From the NCBI GenBank assembly GCA_013347225.1, contig CP054595.1, forward strand, positions 2,662,415 to 2,726,414: a stretch of DNA of 64,000 nt, given 5' to 3'. The stretch comes from Candidatus Accumulibacter similis. GTDB taxonomy: Bacteria; Pseudomonadota; Gammaproteobacteria; Burkholderiales; Rhodocyclaceae. The notes below the pieces were generated by a model, which was not told the DNA's origin, ran no database searches, and saw only the letters and a list, made by a program, of their open reading frames with translations. The position numbers and the translations under genes are program-made. Below are positions 61,301-64,000 of the stretch, one piece after another (the stretch's first letter is position 1; each line of letters opens with the position of its first letter).

Positions 61301-64000
61301 GCGTCAGCGACGGCCACCGCTCGGACAGCGAGACGATCTCGCTGCAGGTCGCCAATCTCAACCAGGCGCCGATCGTCACGCCGATCGCCGACCAATCGAC
61401 GCGCGAAACCGCCGAGATCAGTTTCACCGTCGTCGCCAACGACTTCGATGGTGACCCGATCGCCTTTGCCTCGAGCAAACCGCTGCCCGCCGGTGCCCGC
61501 TTCGACGGCCGCAGCGGCAGCTTCACCTGGACGCCGACCTACGAGCAGGCCGGCGACTACGTGCTGAGCTTCCTCGCCCAGGATCCCGATGGCGCGCGCA
61601 GCGCCCTCGACGTCAACCTGCGCGTCGACAACCTCGACCGCGCGCCGGCGCTCGCCGTCGAGAAGCACCAGGCGCAGATCGGACAGACGCTCACCGTCGC
61701 GCTCAACGCCTCCGACCCCGACCGCAACAGCACGCTGACGTTCAGCGCCAAGGGCCTCCCACCGGGAGCGACGCTCGATCCGGCCACCGGCGTCATCGAG
61801 TGGACGCCGGGCGTCGGCGATGCCGGCGACTACCTGGCGCTCGTCACCGTCTCGGACGGCGAACTGTCGGCCACCGAGCCGCTCGTGCTGCGCGCGAGCC
61901 TGGCGCCCGTCGCCCCGACGGTGACCATCGAACAGACACCGAGCTTCGCCGCCGTCCCCGGCCAGCCGATCGTCGTCCACGTCCTGGCGAGCAGCTTCGC
62001 GCCGATCACCTCGACCAGCCTGACGGTCAATGGCGAGGCGGTGGTGCTCGACGCGACCGGCAGCGCGCGCATCCGCGCCGATGCACCCGGCAAGCTCGAA
62101 CTCGTCGCCACCGCCACCGATGCCGACGGCCTCACCAGCACCGCGCGCAGCAGCCTGCGCGTGCGCGACCCGCTCGACCGGGCGGCACCGGTTGCCGTGC
62201 TCGACTCCACCCTGCATTCGGCGCGCCTGTCGGCGCCGGCCGAGATCCGCGCGACCGTCTCCGATGTCAACTTCGACGAATGGTCGCTGTCGCTGCTGCC
62301 GTTCGCCCCGGCGAGCGATGCCGCCTCCGCCGGCAACGCGGCGGGGCAGGGCGCCGGCGAAATCGTCCTTGCCCGCGGCACCACGTCGGTCGCCAACGCC
62401 GCACTGGCGACACTCGATGTTGGCCGTTTCGCCAACGGCATCTACCGCCTGCGCCTGACGGCCAGCGACCTGGCTGGCCGGGTGACGACCAGCGAGGCGC
62501 TGATCGAAATCGCCAGCGCCGCCAAGCCCGGCCAGTTTCTGCGCAGCGAGAGCGATCTGTCGCTCAGCCTCGACGGGGTCGCCATCGATCTCGTGCGCCA
62601 GTACGATTCGCTCGCCGTCGCCAACGAGGGCAGCTTCGGCCCTGGCTGGCGTCTGGCGCTGCGCGATGTCGACCTGCAGACCGACGTTCCCCTCACCGGC
62701 CGCGAGAACGCAGGCGTCGCCAACCCCTTCAGCCTCGGCACGCGCGTCTATCTGAGCCTGCCAAGCGGCGAACGCGTCGGCTTCAGCTTCACTCCGCAGA
62801 AGCACGAAACGCCCGGCCTGACGGTCTACACGCCAGCTTTCACCGCTGACGCCGGCACCGGCTGGACGCTGTCGGCGGTCGATCGTCAGCTAACGCTGGC
62901 CGGCAACCGGCTCTTCGATCTCGCCAGTGGTCTGCCCTACAACCCGACGCTGCCGGCCGGCGACGAAGCACAGCTCGTCCTGACCGGACCCGACGGCACC
63001 GCCTACGAAATCGACGCCGCGCGCGGCGTGACCGCCATCGTCTCGGCCAGCGGCAAGCGGCTGGTGGTCAGCGACAGCGGCATCGTCGCGCCCAATGGCG
63101 AGGCGATCCGCTTCACGACCGATGCCGCCGGCCGCATCGCCGGCATCAGCGCGCCGAACGGCGAACGCATCGTCTATGGTTACGATGGAGAAGGTCGTTT
63201 GTCGTCGGTGCGGCGGATCGCGGACAGCGAATCGACGCACTACGGCTACGAAGTCGCCGCTTTCGGTCGCCTGGCGATCATCACCGGCGCCAACGATCTG
63301 GCGATCGACTACAGCGGCGCAGCACCGGCCGTTCGTGCGCTGGCCGGCGATCTCGGCGCCGCGCGCACTTATCTCGCCGCACCGTTTGCCGGCAACCTCG
63401 CCGCCGGCGAGGACGACCGGCTCGCCTTCGCCGTCCGCCCGTCCGAGTTCGCCTCGACGGCGAGCGGCACGATCTACCTCGGCGTGACGGTCGAGGCTGC
63501 TGCCGGCAGTATGTTGCTGCCAGCCGTGCCGATGATCGAGGGGCTGACGCCTATCGCCAGCAATGCAGTCGGTGGCAAGGCTTTCGCGCTCTTTGCCCTG
63601 AGCCGCGGTGCCGGCGCCCTGCCGGGCAATGTCCTGCATCTACTGCGCGTGGCCGGTGCCGACGCGACCACTGCCGGCGATTACAGCCTGCAGATCTTCA
63701 TTGCCGGTGACGCGAATGCCGATACGCGGGTCGATGGCGGCGACGCCCAGATCGTCGCCGCGGCACGCGGCGCACGTGCCGGCGACGCGGGTTACGTGGC
63801 TGCTGCCGATGCGAACCGGGACGGGGAGATCGATGGCGCTGACAGCGGACTGCTGTTCCAGAACATGGGCTACGCGTCAAATCAGGCGCCAGTCCTTACG
63901 CCACAAGCGATCAAGACGCACCGGGATTTGGAAGTGACGATTCCGATCACGCCGATGATCGGCGATCTGGAGGGCGATTCGGTATTTTTCCGAGTCGCCA
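37303..64000 (+). CDS. Giant LEPR-XLL modular surface/secreted protein, partial (C-terminus outside window)
   Basis: From ATG 37303 (AAGGA seven bases upstream) the frame shows no stop to the right edge: at least 8,899 codons. Domains by residue: LEPR-XLL-type motif FEALEQRLLLS (52-62); PPC-like beta-sandwich (87-206); three identical 720-aa repeats (244-2403), each with a PPC-like strand region, concanavalin-like domain, C-type-lectin-like domain and PPC; three CARDB-like domains (2507-2886); stalk-like region; LamG (3233-3426); 19 CARDB-like domains (3480-5888); PPC; IPT/TIG; unique part (6087-6713); propeller-like segment (6867-7113); nine Ig/cadherin-like repeats (7337-8200); RHS/YD-like segment (8411-8646); dockerin-like EF loops (8803-8855). 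This is a probable adhesin or matrix protein. No Sec signal is clear; the LEPR-XLL region may serve export. Confidence 0.93.
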   Translation, partial: MGRRPPVFDFPSPHLSRVASALRDALRSAWPFGREAKPSAAVERQPGKRIHFEALEQRLLLSGGVLPASSVLQENEPDNNQLLTATMLPLSEDPAGSGLAIGRAEGRQEPAVSGDYWSDPDWWRLDLQQGDVISVSVDTPASDMDPYLALNDGTGSGITSDDNSGPGNDASISHYTVQATGVYYIQVGRYSNSSTPGAYELHVERTRGVQHESDASYSNDTVGGANPLNLAGGQGHRTATVSGTIMAATGSNTDEDVYNLGLFNAGNVIELSTRLPGDGTLSPKVVLLDASGQMLPDTDGNAVDGHAKVILSQDGVIYARVESNSGSGSRGQYLLDVDISDPVPPRVTVLTGLPDIGLTFNGLPSQQGWSYTSNGLTEANVFTADGSMLRQNSLGTGGYYAYYQRSDVVDGSRPFELSLQARLVQEEGGSASDHLGFAFGVFTGSDYVNLQFGATGLLLVGASNTTVALDTTALHDYVLSGTPDGSYSLSVDGAVVATGAMSKSSGTSSVWFGDVTRGPNARGELTRLALRQPGANDLAGPTLGLNFSEALDPTSVLGTQGVWRYGGHTYTLTPRSMSWTEAEAEAQRLGGHLVTINDAAEQAWVSETFGGWGGWYVWLGMSRTASGMRWSSGEAVSYTNWGPGQPDGNSYAYLNWNALWYNTGNTGLGSGGWGVIEIDDAGADSDADGLPDILDPYPANAANAFDLREAGADGSFDTADDVLYSVRQIGFTGTAATLRINEGTLGPGSYRFSVTATVMDPAGNAVDGDGDGTGGDAYRRYFTVTQPAGYQLERGGFGPQAPLLQLNEDPAGSGLAIGRALGRLDPAYGNDYSDLDVWRIELQKDDRISVSVDSPQRELYPAIWLYDPAGSNVTWDVGQNQGYGPDYDVFISNYQAQASGTYYLVVSKNYYVGEYRGPYELHVERARGIQQEYDPNYSNDSTGGANALTLAVTGTHRTATVAGAIMAATGSNTDEDVYNLGLFNAGNVIELSTRLPGDGTLSPKVVLLDASGQMLPDTDGNAVDGHAKVILSQDGVIYARVESNSGSGSRGQYLLDVDISDPVPPRVTVLTGLPDIGLTFNGLPSQQGWSYTSNGLTEANVFTADGSMLRQNSLGTGGYYAYYQRSDVVDGSRPFELSLQARLVQEEGGSASDHLGFAFGVFTGSDYVNLQFGATGLLLVGASNTTVALDTTALHDYVLSGTPDGSYSLSVDGAVVATGAMSKSSGTSSVWFGDVTRGPNARGELTRLALRQPGANDLAGPTLGLNFSEALDPTSVLGTQGVWRYGGHTYTLTPRSMSWTEAEAEAQRLGGHLVTINDAAEQAWVSETFGGWGGWYVWLGMSRTASGMRWSSGEAVSYTNWGPGQPDGNSYAYLNWNALWYNTGNTGLGSGGWGVIEIDDAGADSDADGLPDILDPYPANAANAFDLREAGADGSFDTADDVLYSVRQIGFTGTAATLRINEGTLGPGSYRFSVTATVMDPAGNAVDGDGDGTGGDAYRRYFTVTQPAGYQLERGGFGPQAPLLQLNEDPAGSGLAIGRALGRLDPAYGNDYSDLDVWRIELQKDDRISVSVDSPQRELYPAIWLYDPAGSNVTWDVGQNQGYGPDYDVFISNYQAQASGTYYLVVSKNYYVGEYRGPYELHVERARGIQQEYDPNYSNDSTGGANALTLAVTGTHRTATVAGAIMAATGSNTDEDVYNLGLFNAGNVIELSTRLPGDGTLSPKVVLLDASGQMLPDTDGNAVDGHAKVILSQDGVIYARVESNSGSGSRGQYLLDVDISDPVPPRVTVLTGLPDIGLTFNGLPSQQGWSYTSNGLTEANVFTADGSMLRQNSLGTGGYYAYYQRSDVVDGSRPFELSLQARLVQEEGGSASDHLGFAFGVFTGSDYVNLQFGATGLLLVGASNTTVALDTTALHDYVLSGTPDGSYSLSVDGAVVATGAMSKSSGTSSVWFGDVTRGPNARGELTRLALRQPGANDLAGPTLGLNFSEALDPTSVLGTQGVWRYGGHTYTLTPRSMSWTEAEAEAQRLGGHLVTINDAAEQAWVSETFGGWGGWYVWLGMSRTASGMRWSSGEAVSYTNWGPGQPDGNSYAYLNWNALWYNTGNTGLGSGGWGVIEIDDAGADSDADGLPDILDPYPANAANAFDLREAGADGSFDTADDVLYSVRQIGFTGTAATLRINEGTLGPGSYRFSVTATVMDPAGNAVDGDGDGTGGDAYRRYFTVTQPAGYQLERGGFGPQAPLLQLNEDPAGSGLAIGRALGRLDPAYGNDYSDLDVWRIELQKDDRISVSVDSPQRELYPAIWLYDPAGSNVTWDVGQNQGYGPDYDVFISNYQAQASGTYYLVVSKNYYVGEYRGPYELHVERARGIQQEYDPNYSNDSTGGANALTLAVTGTHRTATVAGAIMAATGSNTDEDVYNLGAVKAGESVFLSTRILDNSTLRPALELRNSKDVVVAISTDVLGAAAWFDVIADDTYYVVVKGVSGNGSRGQYLLDVAVWPTGQVTYGDLGVSAITFPASGSSGETIRVEWTVANTGTGETDRSTLSDRVVLSANERYGDGDDLVLATVQHNGALAAGDSYSAGADVQLPRGRFGSYWFFVQTDSSLGVFEYLFEGNNVGQSGGPIAVARTPAADLEVPDLQAPAKGIAGRLVNVSWTVDNTGDGTTGDGTPGGTVAQWADRLILSRNLLRGDGDDTVLGTFARAGELLAGGAYTRSETIRLPAGIEGDFFLYLQTDVLDAVYEEEHEGNNGSFLRPIRIDLPRPDLLVTSLNAPVSALNGSDIQLSWRVENLGTLATGVANWSDRIVLSRDAVLDAGDVVLKTVAHSGALDEGGGYDAQTTVNIPTGYSMSEGEYFLFVDTEAGKAISEMVESNNATASAIQLAFPPHVVFWDGGGDGVSWSDARNWTRDALPGALDTVTIDVPWALTVEHAAGDDLVGKLVLEESLRLSGGSLAAVDALNVKGTLVLAGDPSTTVVRGTISGPGTILAAESGGATLDAATLQGLAATIRGQVRVVNGLTLQNATVTLLADTAGADRRLEFAGNQTVSGTGAIVFSGSASRNMMLASGGTLTVGSKINVHGASAIVGEDPGAASGDSHLIVDGSIVADADGQEVRINADSVVNRGTLGASVGGRLRVQGLAPNEGLLDSGAGGTIHIDGDLTNASLGTLRIAIAGDQPQQHGQIDVTGTAHLGGTLDLKLGGGLAPAYALNQPVFTYAAANGAFAAVKGLDQLPGSNGRLFNGVGLVPGRVNTAFAFDGANDYVEIPSSPALQNSGAFSVEFWVKPSSHPSSGLITHYDNAINGPGWGFNYYGTQGGGSKKQYAHFIIETSYSNYSYLETPADAVPFGQWTHVAGTSDGTTMRLYVNGVEVGATASVPVLSRAISTLIGAHQRGGNKEQFFKGGIDELSIYSRVLSANEILAIHDAGSAGKGTTPASPPPSGLVGWWSGDWGASDFAAAFEFATDVTATGISLVTKPRELPDLQTTNVSAPATARSGDYIVVYWDVRNPGLDTPNASWSDRVILSRDAILDPGDVELGRVVHDEALPKGETYREAGVYTLPIDDAGDFYIFVAADSNYEVFEGLDEPNNIGRTAAPMHVTLRPVPNLHVTQIDLPAQAQPEQRVRISWQVENSGAGNAIGPWVDQVFLSADGSLTGATLLASVQRDGGIIPGMSYTAFADVTLPRVADGSYRIVVSTDATKKVHERFDEGDNVTVSAGTMVFAHADLRVSAISAPDQQLVGYPIDVPVTWTATNAGQRPTIPGAWQDHVFLSQDAIIGNADDVRVGSFLRNGALQPGESATQTRTVSLPLGVKGQYHLYIVADGASHVFEAADETNNASALEAVDLLTSYADFTVDSVTVPQTGGASGTPVQLSWEVSNVGIHATSVNSTWMDAVYLSADNVLDGSDTLLVTVPHSGVVPLGGTYTGRAAPVLPNGIDGPFHIIVVTDHASAVYEDGRRANNQGSRPLDVLPKPAPDLRVVPTIVVPAEGQPDRTVAVSWTVTNAGLGNAEGSWVDRIHLSADGTLTGATLLGEVRHDGGLAVGSSYNQSANVALPRVADGNYRIVISTDAADAVFEGKAGSVSEGNNLTASLSTIGMQHADLQVVQVSVPSGLIQGFPVRVPISWTVTNDGQRGSLAATWSDQVVLSRNAVLGDSDDQVVGSFTRFGSLFAGESYTRGETLTLPIGVAGDYRLFVRTDAQSQVYEGGAAESNNASTPVAVSLLTPFSDLVVDSVSVPADAKGRDTIQVSWTVRNQGQDATHAQAWVERVILSADDTLDANDRELGRVTHIGDIAPGESYSEFGSFVLPERLQGTFHVFVGTDAASAVYEDGFENNNLGQAANLLTVTEPSAPNLRVTRVAGPASGYAGDFARVTWTVTNDGQFPARGGWTDRVYMSVDGRVDGPALASVRRHSALGINNLYSASADIKLPDVVDGNYRFVVVTDADDELFEGQAGEADNPFASQGTVGIVHPDLSVGKLSAPKLTTAGDVITVNWTVRNTGTAAARGSWSDQLYVSTDTTLDAADRLLATLPRTGPLAAGGSYSVQTDVKLPIDLLGPAVYYLIAVTDSGSQVKEYQAEVNNQRSTSLVVMMAPFADLMTSDVSVGAAMAIGDPAPLTVSWKVTNVGIAAGGTHEWVDHILAGDRVVASVAHQGKLEVGESYTRTETILLPAAMEGRFIISVRSDGLGQVFENLSEANNLASAPATVDVMPSGYADLQVTQIQTADGYSGKPVQVSWTVANQGISSTSSFEWADRLLLARDADANDVLRDYGLYGHLGVMAPGGTYTRHAEITLPEGLSGTVYAVVKAAAGGLTSTSAPPFEFLYRDNNQHSRPLQVTFSPSPDLQVADIQATPSVQDGGLLDVTWTIENQGQGDALGTWTDQLVLKPVGSSAASAITLGYFSYSAPLQAGTHYTRTEQFRLPERITGSYQVVVSTNSSRSLYEHGGLAENNVTTDESAVTVSLRPRADLQVALIDAPAVVTAGGTLSARFEVINQGTSETTVPHWQDRLYLSLDSQPSGDDIAFGPFQNGSALLPGERYATDAGSVIVPIRYRGDVYLIAVTDAGGALDEYPNDGNNVRLATVRVDPRAFGDLVTSNVVAPNRAQAGSQLEVRYTVTNKGSAPTYSDQWHDTVWLTRDKRRPSPANGAVLLGTFAHNGALATGEGYDNSVQVTLPSNLTAGINTYYLTVWSDAYDVVLEDTLSSNTNPDDPNEIDNNNYKARAVQVIVEPANPPPATPVLTPDLTVTSVVSDATGTGGELFKVRWTVENIGDGAATAQAGWTDTVYLSPAPFLTFDQNTIVVGSVARGDSLLPGASYTVEQSFLLQPPTEGMYVIVVTDSSRQRSQQGDVGEVDEENNQLSADTLVVPRVPADLTISSVVVPRQNFSGETTTVEWTVTNVGADVWSGTSYWLDEVWVSPDPVFDISSKFYRDRAIRVGQFVQGNSPALAAGESYTRSASVMLRPGIRQQWFAHVYVDQGGGQRFGNYERQGYEIMSGNYARQTIPVTYREPDLEISGLVTADQAISGQQVSLSWNVDNAGTRETRQSYWTDSVYLSRDPSLDRGDVRLADVAHSGAVPAGGAYAAQATVTLPEGIDGSYHLLIVTDDGNAVLEFQDEGDNLAVHPLTISLHEPPNLQVTAVAIPQRATVGQKFDLSYEVSNVGTGATPPTQTTWTDEFYLSRDRFLDFQADRYLGSRAHSGALAAGASYGESLSLTLPGDIVGPFYVFVVTDPARGSQRGSVFELSSETDNATASAQPLLIELKPPSDLQIDGITTSAGAVAGAPLQVSWTVSNHGNEASEGAWTDAVYLSRDTVWDVGDRLLGKFDHNGTLLPGQSYAGALQAQVPPLADGQYRVIVRTDIYNQVYEGADEANNRAASPDPLTITVDELHLGVALDTTLDQNQVRVYRLDVGPDETLRVRLTSPAASGANEIFLRYGDIPSGIAFDAMYQDPLQPNQIAVIPNTKAGSYYVLIRGHQEPAPATPVRLLAEVVPLAIAGIKQDRGGDSGHVTVTITGARFTPGAVVKLVRPDIAEVEPLRVQVVDSTKIIALFDFSAVPRGQYDLEVINPNGKRVVEPYRYLVERAIEPEVTVGIGGPRVVLAGDVATYGVAFQSLTNIDTPYVKFEFGSPEMGQNPLIFGLPYVSTVTNLRGAPDGGSADIPWASLVSEVNTGGRVLAPGYLLDVGAGDFTGLTFNVATYPGLKEMWDREYPALKSRLASVFPNLDALLADDGAGLDQWWDQLRSELEQKMPALADAFAALDLPAMIKASLKFPNEGLEAFIPFRFNVVAAATAMTREEFIAEQMTEALKLRSAILADATAVPALQVLTANPDDWVAAYLAALESGGLLRPQEAVPPLRDDARAISLQSVLATGILLGPASDQITTSGNLVDFFERIHAWYGDAPGKLAPLAGYDHREARFRGADGVWYDAELDIPIPKLPTYDEFDHQLSQPTHFQAFNIYVPWIPFEKRTAGMALPDFGSVFSSASGEQTGFFDLASKNPGVEVSPVDFSKAFEAAATVGATTTITGPQGFGAAQFLPSGQALPYEIAFENPPTASARPGSIEVISRLDAQLDPRTFRLGDIRIGDIQVHIPDGRATFQGDFDFTRSKGFILRVAAGVDAQQSVASWLFEAIDPLTGEVLRDTTKGLVAPNNAQGIGRGSVGYTIQPRTDALTGDAITASARVLFNTAAPQDAKEIRQTLDAAAPVTTLTADRIGASGNDYQLRWTSVDDAGGSGVRHATVYVAEDGGDFKIWLRQTNDTAGIYQGREGHTYEFLALATDHAGNREQPPAGSLAPDDGSRVNLGNLPTFETTPADPPPPPAVQPSTNPLFVEAAKGALNLAPSSRPAEFSTVLSPFTAEAFATGIRQSFADIGPLAIVRLPDGSVLASGGSNRGELHRLSANGGVAGAALIRLERPVFDLAVDADGRLWATTGGGPLVELDPTSGAVTAEHGDGITQALAVHPQSGRIYVSTGAGVEIFDPVSQTFAPFSDYRVDDLAFSPAGDLWGTSWPERGTIVQFTPLGRAHAVARLDEAVDSLAFGLPGSALSDLLFVSTNGGKLVMLDLVSLQHVTIARGGSRGETVLATPDGALLVAQSHQIDRVAPVFAPRVIGTNPPHQGAAALPLASLTVSFDQDMNAGDATDPASVLNLANYTLTGTSAGGLTIRSASYDAASRSVTLRTDPLAPDSFVLQVSATIAARSGSTLGTAWRSEFTTTADLSSQVRIDFLNTRASRADGTISYDVRVTNIGQGDLLAPIVLALDPARYFQGQPVNADGPNNLGLWLIELDEELADGALHPGESTVVQTVTVSDPLWQRVDIGHGVYAVPAPNRSPVFSSTPLTQAQAGQAYQYTAVASDPESGAVAYLLQSGPRGMAVDAQSGVVNWTPTFASPEQADVVLRAYDAGGAYALQSFTISLTGVNHAPQWQLTDLADGFEIDEGQLFELPLLATDADRDPLYFYADNLPGGATIDAERQTLTWTPGFSAAGVYRDISISVSDGLASDTIRFSLTVLPVDQPPTLLTPPDRTIREGDPLRFQLQASDPEGARLYYSSRFLPGGSFLDPNTGEFEWTPTFTQAGTYRIPFSVGDGQSSATVTTTITVLNVNGLPRFDQLGEWQVREGQTLFFRAFAFDPENPGFVPPDRLPDGNLTPWLETEPTVSYIAANLPAGATFDADTAMFVWTPGFTQAGTHVVSFTASDDGDGTGTSGVATIKVPITVINANQAPAIQALANQTVDRGQVLDLPVSVSDADGNALALSAAGLPAFASFTDHGNGTGFFRFNPGASDRGNHVITLTATDDGDGAGAAAARSSTQSFVLSVSVLNELPELAYLGDLVALPGETLSFTIRASDLEQNPLIFSADSLPAGATITPQAFYGTALFTWTPAAADLGVHQLTLRVADDGNDGRGPIGSDEQMLRIVVRAANQAPVLQAVGDYTLVEGDALRLPLVASDADGDPLTFSATNLPAGASLDPRTGLLTWQPNLIQSGDYDGIVLSVSDGHRSDSETISLQVANLNQAPIVTPIADQSTRETAEISFTVVANDFDGDPIAFASSKPLPAGARFDGRSGSFTWTPTYEQAGDYVLSFLAQDPDGARSALDVNLRVDNLDRAPALAVEKHQAQIGQTLTVALNASDPDRNSTLTFSAKGLPPGATLDPATGVIEWTPGVGDAGDYLALVTVSDGELSATEPLVLRASLAPVAPTVTIEQTPSFAAVPGQPIVVHVLASSFAPITSTSLTVNGEAVVLDATGSARIRADAPGKLELVATATDADGLTSTARSSLRVRDPLDRAAPVAVLDSTLHSARLSAPAEIRATVSDVNFDEWSLSLLPFAPASDAASAGNAAGQGAGEIVLARGTTSVANAALATLDVGRFANGIYRLRLTASDLAGRVTTSEALIEIASAAKPGQFLRSESDLSLSLDGVAIDLVRQYDSLAVANEGSFGPGWRLALRDVDLQTDVPLTGRENAGVANPFSLGTRVYLSLPSGERVGFSFTPQKHETPGLTVYTPAFTADAGTGWTLSAVDRQLTLAGNRLFDLASGLPYNPTLPAGDEAQLVLTGPDGTAYEIDAARGVTAIVSASGKRLVVSDSGIVAPNGEAIRFTTDAAGRIAGISAPNGERIVYGYDGEGRLSSVRRIADSESTHYGYEVAAFGRLAIITGANDLAIDYSGAAPAVRALAGDLGAARTYLAAPFAGNLAAGEDDRLAFAVRPSEFASTASGTIYLGVTVEAAAGSMLLPAVPMIEGLTPIASNAVGGKAFALFALSRGAGALPGNVLHLLRVAGADATTAGDYSLQIFIAGDANADTRVDGGDAQIVAAARGARAGDAGYVAAADANRDGEIDGADSGLLFQNMGYASNQAPVLTPQAIKTHRDLEVTIPITPMIGDLEGDSVFFRVA
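38033..40192 (+). repeat. 2,160-bp tandem repeat, copy 1
   Basis: First of three direct copies inside the giant gene. One unit encodes 720 aa and keeps the frame. Within it, GGHLVTINDAAEQAWV, WLGM and SYTNWGPGQPDG (about 39073-39246) mark a C-type-lectin-like domain, and the last third (about 39700-40080) is a PPC-like domain. The sequence just upstream (37561-38032) is a diverged relative of the unit's end. Confidence 0.95.
40193..42352 (+). repeat. 2,160-bp tandem repeat, copy 2
   Basis: Identical to copies 1 and 3 wherever I compared them line by line, including third codon positions. Being identical even at silent sites, it points to very recent duplication or gene conversion. Confidence 0.95.
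42353..44512 (+). repeat. 2,160-bp tandem repeat, copy 3
   Basis: Third copy. The identity continues 31 bases further, to 44543, where a truncated fourth unit begins and then diverges (first difference at 44544, silent), indicating that an older, diverged half-unit bounds the array. Confidence 0.95.
47740..54965 (+). repeat. Array of 19 diverged CARDB-like domains
   Basis: Units of about 120-135 codons each start with (P/A/S)(D/N)L followed by a strand, then WTV.N.G, then the segment W.D.(V/I)(Y/L)LS and finally a YR(I/V)VV.TD strand with E..NN. Unit starts lie near 47740, 48115, 48477, 48856, 49226 and so on to 54604. Three more units are at about 44821-45960. CARDB is the 'cell adhesion related domain found in bacteria'. 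The copies differ strongly at protein level, so the array is old. Confidence 0.85.
59311..61899 (+). repeat. Nine Ig/cadherin-like (putative Ig, He_PIG-type) repeats
   Basis: Units of about 90-115 codons beginning N(Q/R/H)AP and containing a DADGD-like calcium loop, LP.GA..D and a WTP strand, typical of bacterial Ig-like/cadherin-like repeats. Starts near 59311, 59578, 59869, 60130, 60481, 60787, 61087, 61363 and 61630. Another unit begins near 63883 at the window end. They likely form a rigid, Ca-stabilised stalk. Confidence 0.82.

Noticed and set aside
1..64000. CRISPR arrays, tRNA or rRNA genes
   Set aside because: I saw no regularly spaced short repeats and no cloverleaf or rRNA-like sequence on either strand.

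Overview
The window comes from a high-GC (roughly 65%) Gram-negative bacterium, most likely a betaproteobacterium. This is an inference from base composition, an F-type conjugation cluster, IHF beta and a giant LEPR-XLL surface protein, a combination I associate with Rhodocyclales or 'Candidatus Accumulibacter'-like genomes. No rRNA, tRNA or species marker is present, so the taxonomy is tentative.

Region 1 (1-9865, all minus strand) is a phage-defence operon. Read in its own direction it holds a small HTH regulator, BrxE, BrxA, BrxB, BrxC and PglX, which is the start of a BREX type 6 gene order. PglX stops at 648 aa, about half the usual length. Its stop codon overlaps the start of a HEPN-like gene, followed by an ATPase with the variant P-loop KGGVGRS and a second P-loop ATPase that runs off the left edge. 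Nearly every junction is an overlap of a few bases, so the whole set is probably one transcript. PglZ, BrxD and BrxHI would lie to the left, outside the window. About 1 kb without a convincing gene follows.

Region 2 (10924-24612, plus strand) is an F-type type IV secretion operon: lytic transglycosylase, OmpA-like lipoprotein, a small membrane protein, pilin-like protein, TraL, TraE, TraK, TraB, DsbC-like, TraV, TraC, TrbI, TraF, TraH and TraG. TraW, TraU, TrbC and TraN are absent from the run. With the defence operon beside it, this looks like part of an integrative conjugative element or plasmid.

Region 3 (24613-33161) is mixed accessory DNA: small hypothetical genes, IHF beta translationally coupled to a SEC-C protein, a pseudogene with an amber codon, a RecD2 helicase, an AbrB/MazE-like plus Doc toxin-antitoxin pair, and a decayed Rpn/PD-(D/E)XK-type gene. 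Long intergenic stretches carry inverted repeats.

Region 4 (33697-64000, plus strand) holds a 1080-aa MalT/SARP-like regulator and then a giant open frame from 37303 to the right edge, at least 8,899 codons without a stop. It encodes a modular surface or secreted protein: LEPR-XLL motif, PPC domains, three apparently identical 2,160-bp tandem repeats (each 720 aa and containing a C-type-lectin-like domain), 22 CARDB-like domains, LamG, IPT/TIG-like, a propeller-like segment, nine Ig/cadherin-like repeats, an RHS/YD-like segment and a dockerin-like Ca-binding repeat. The regulator next to it may control it.
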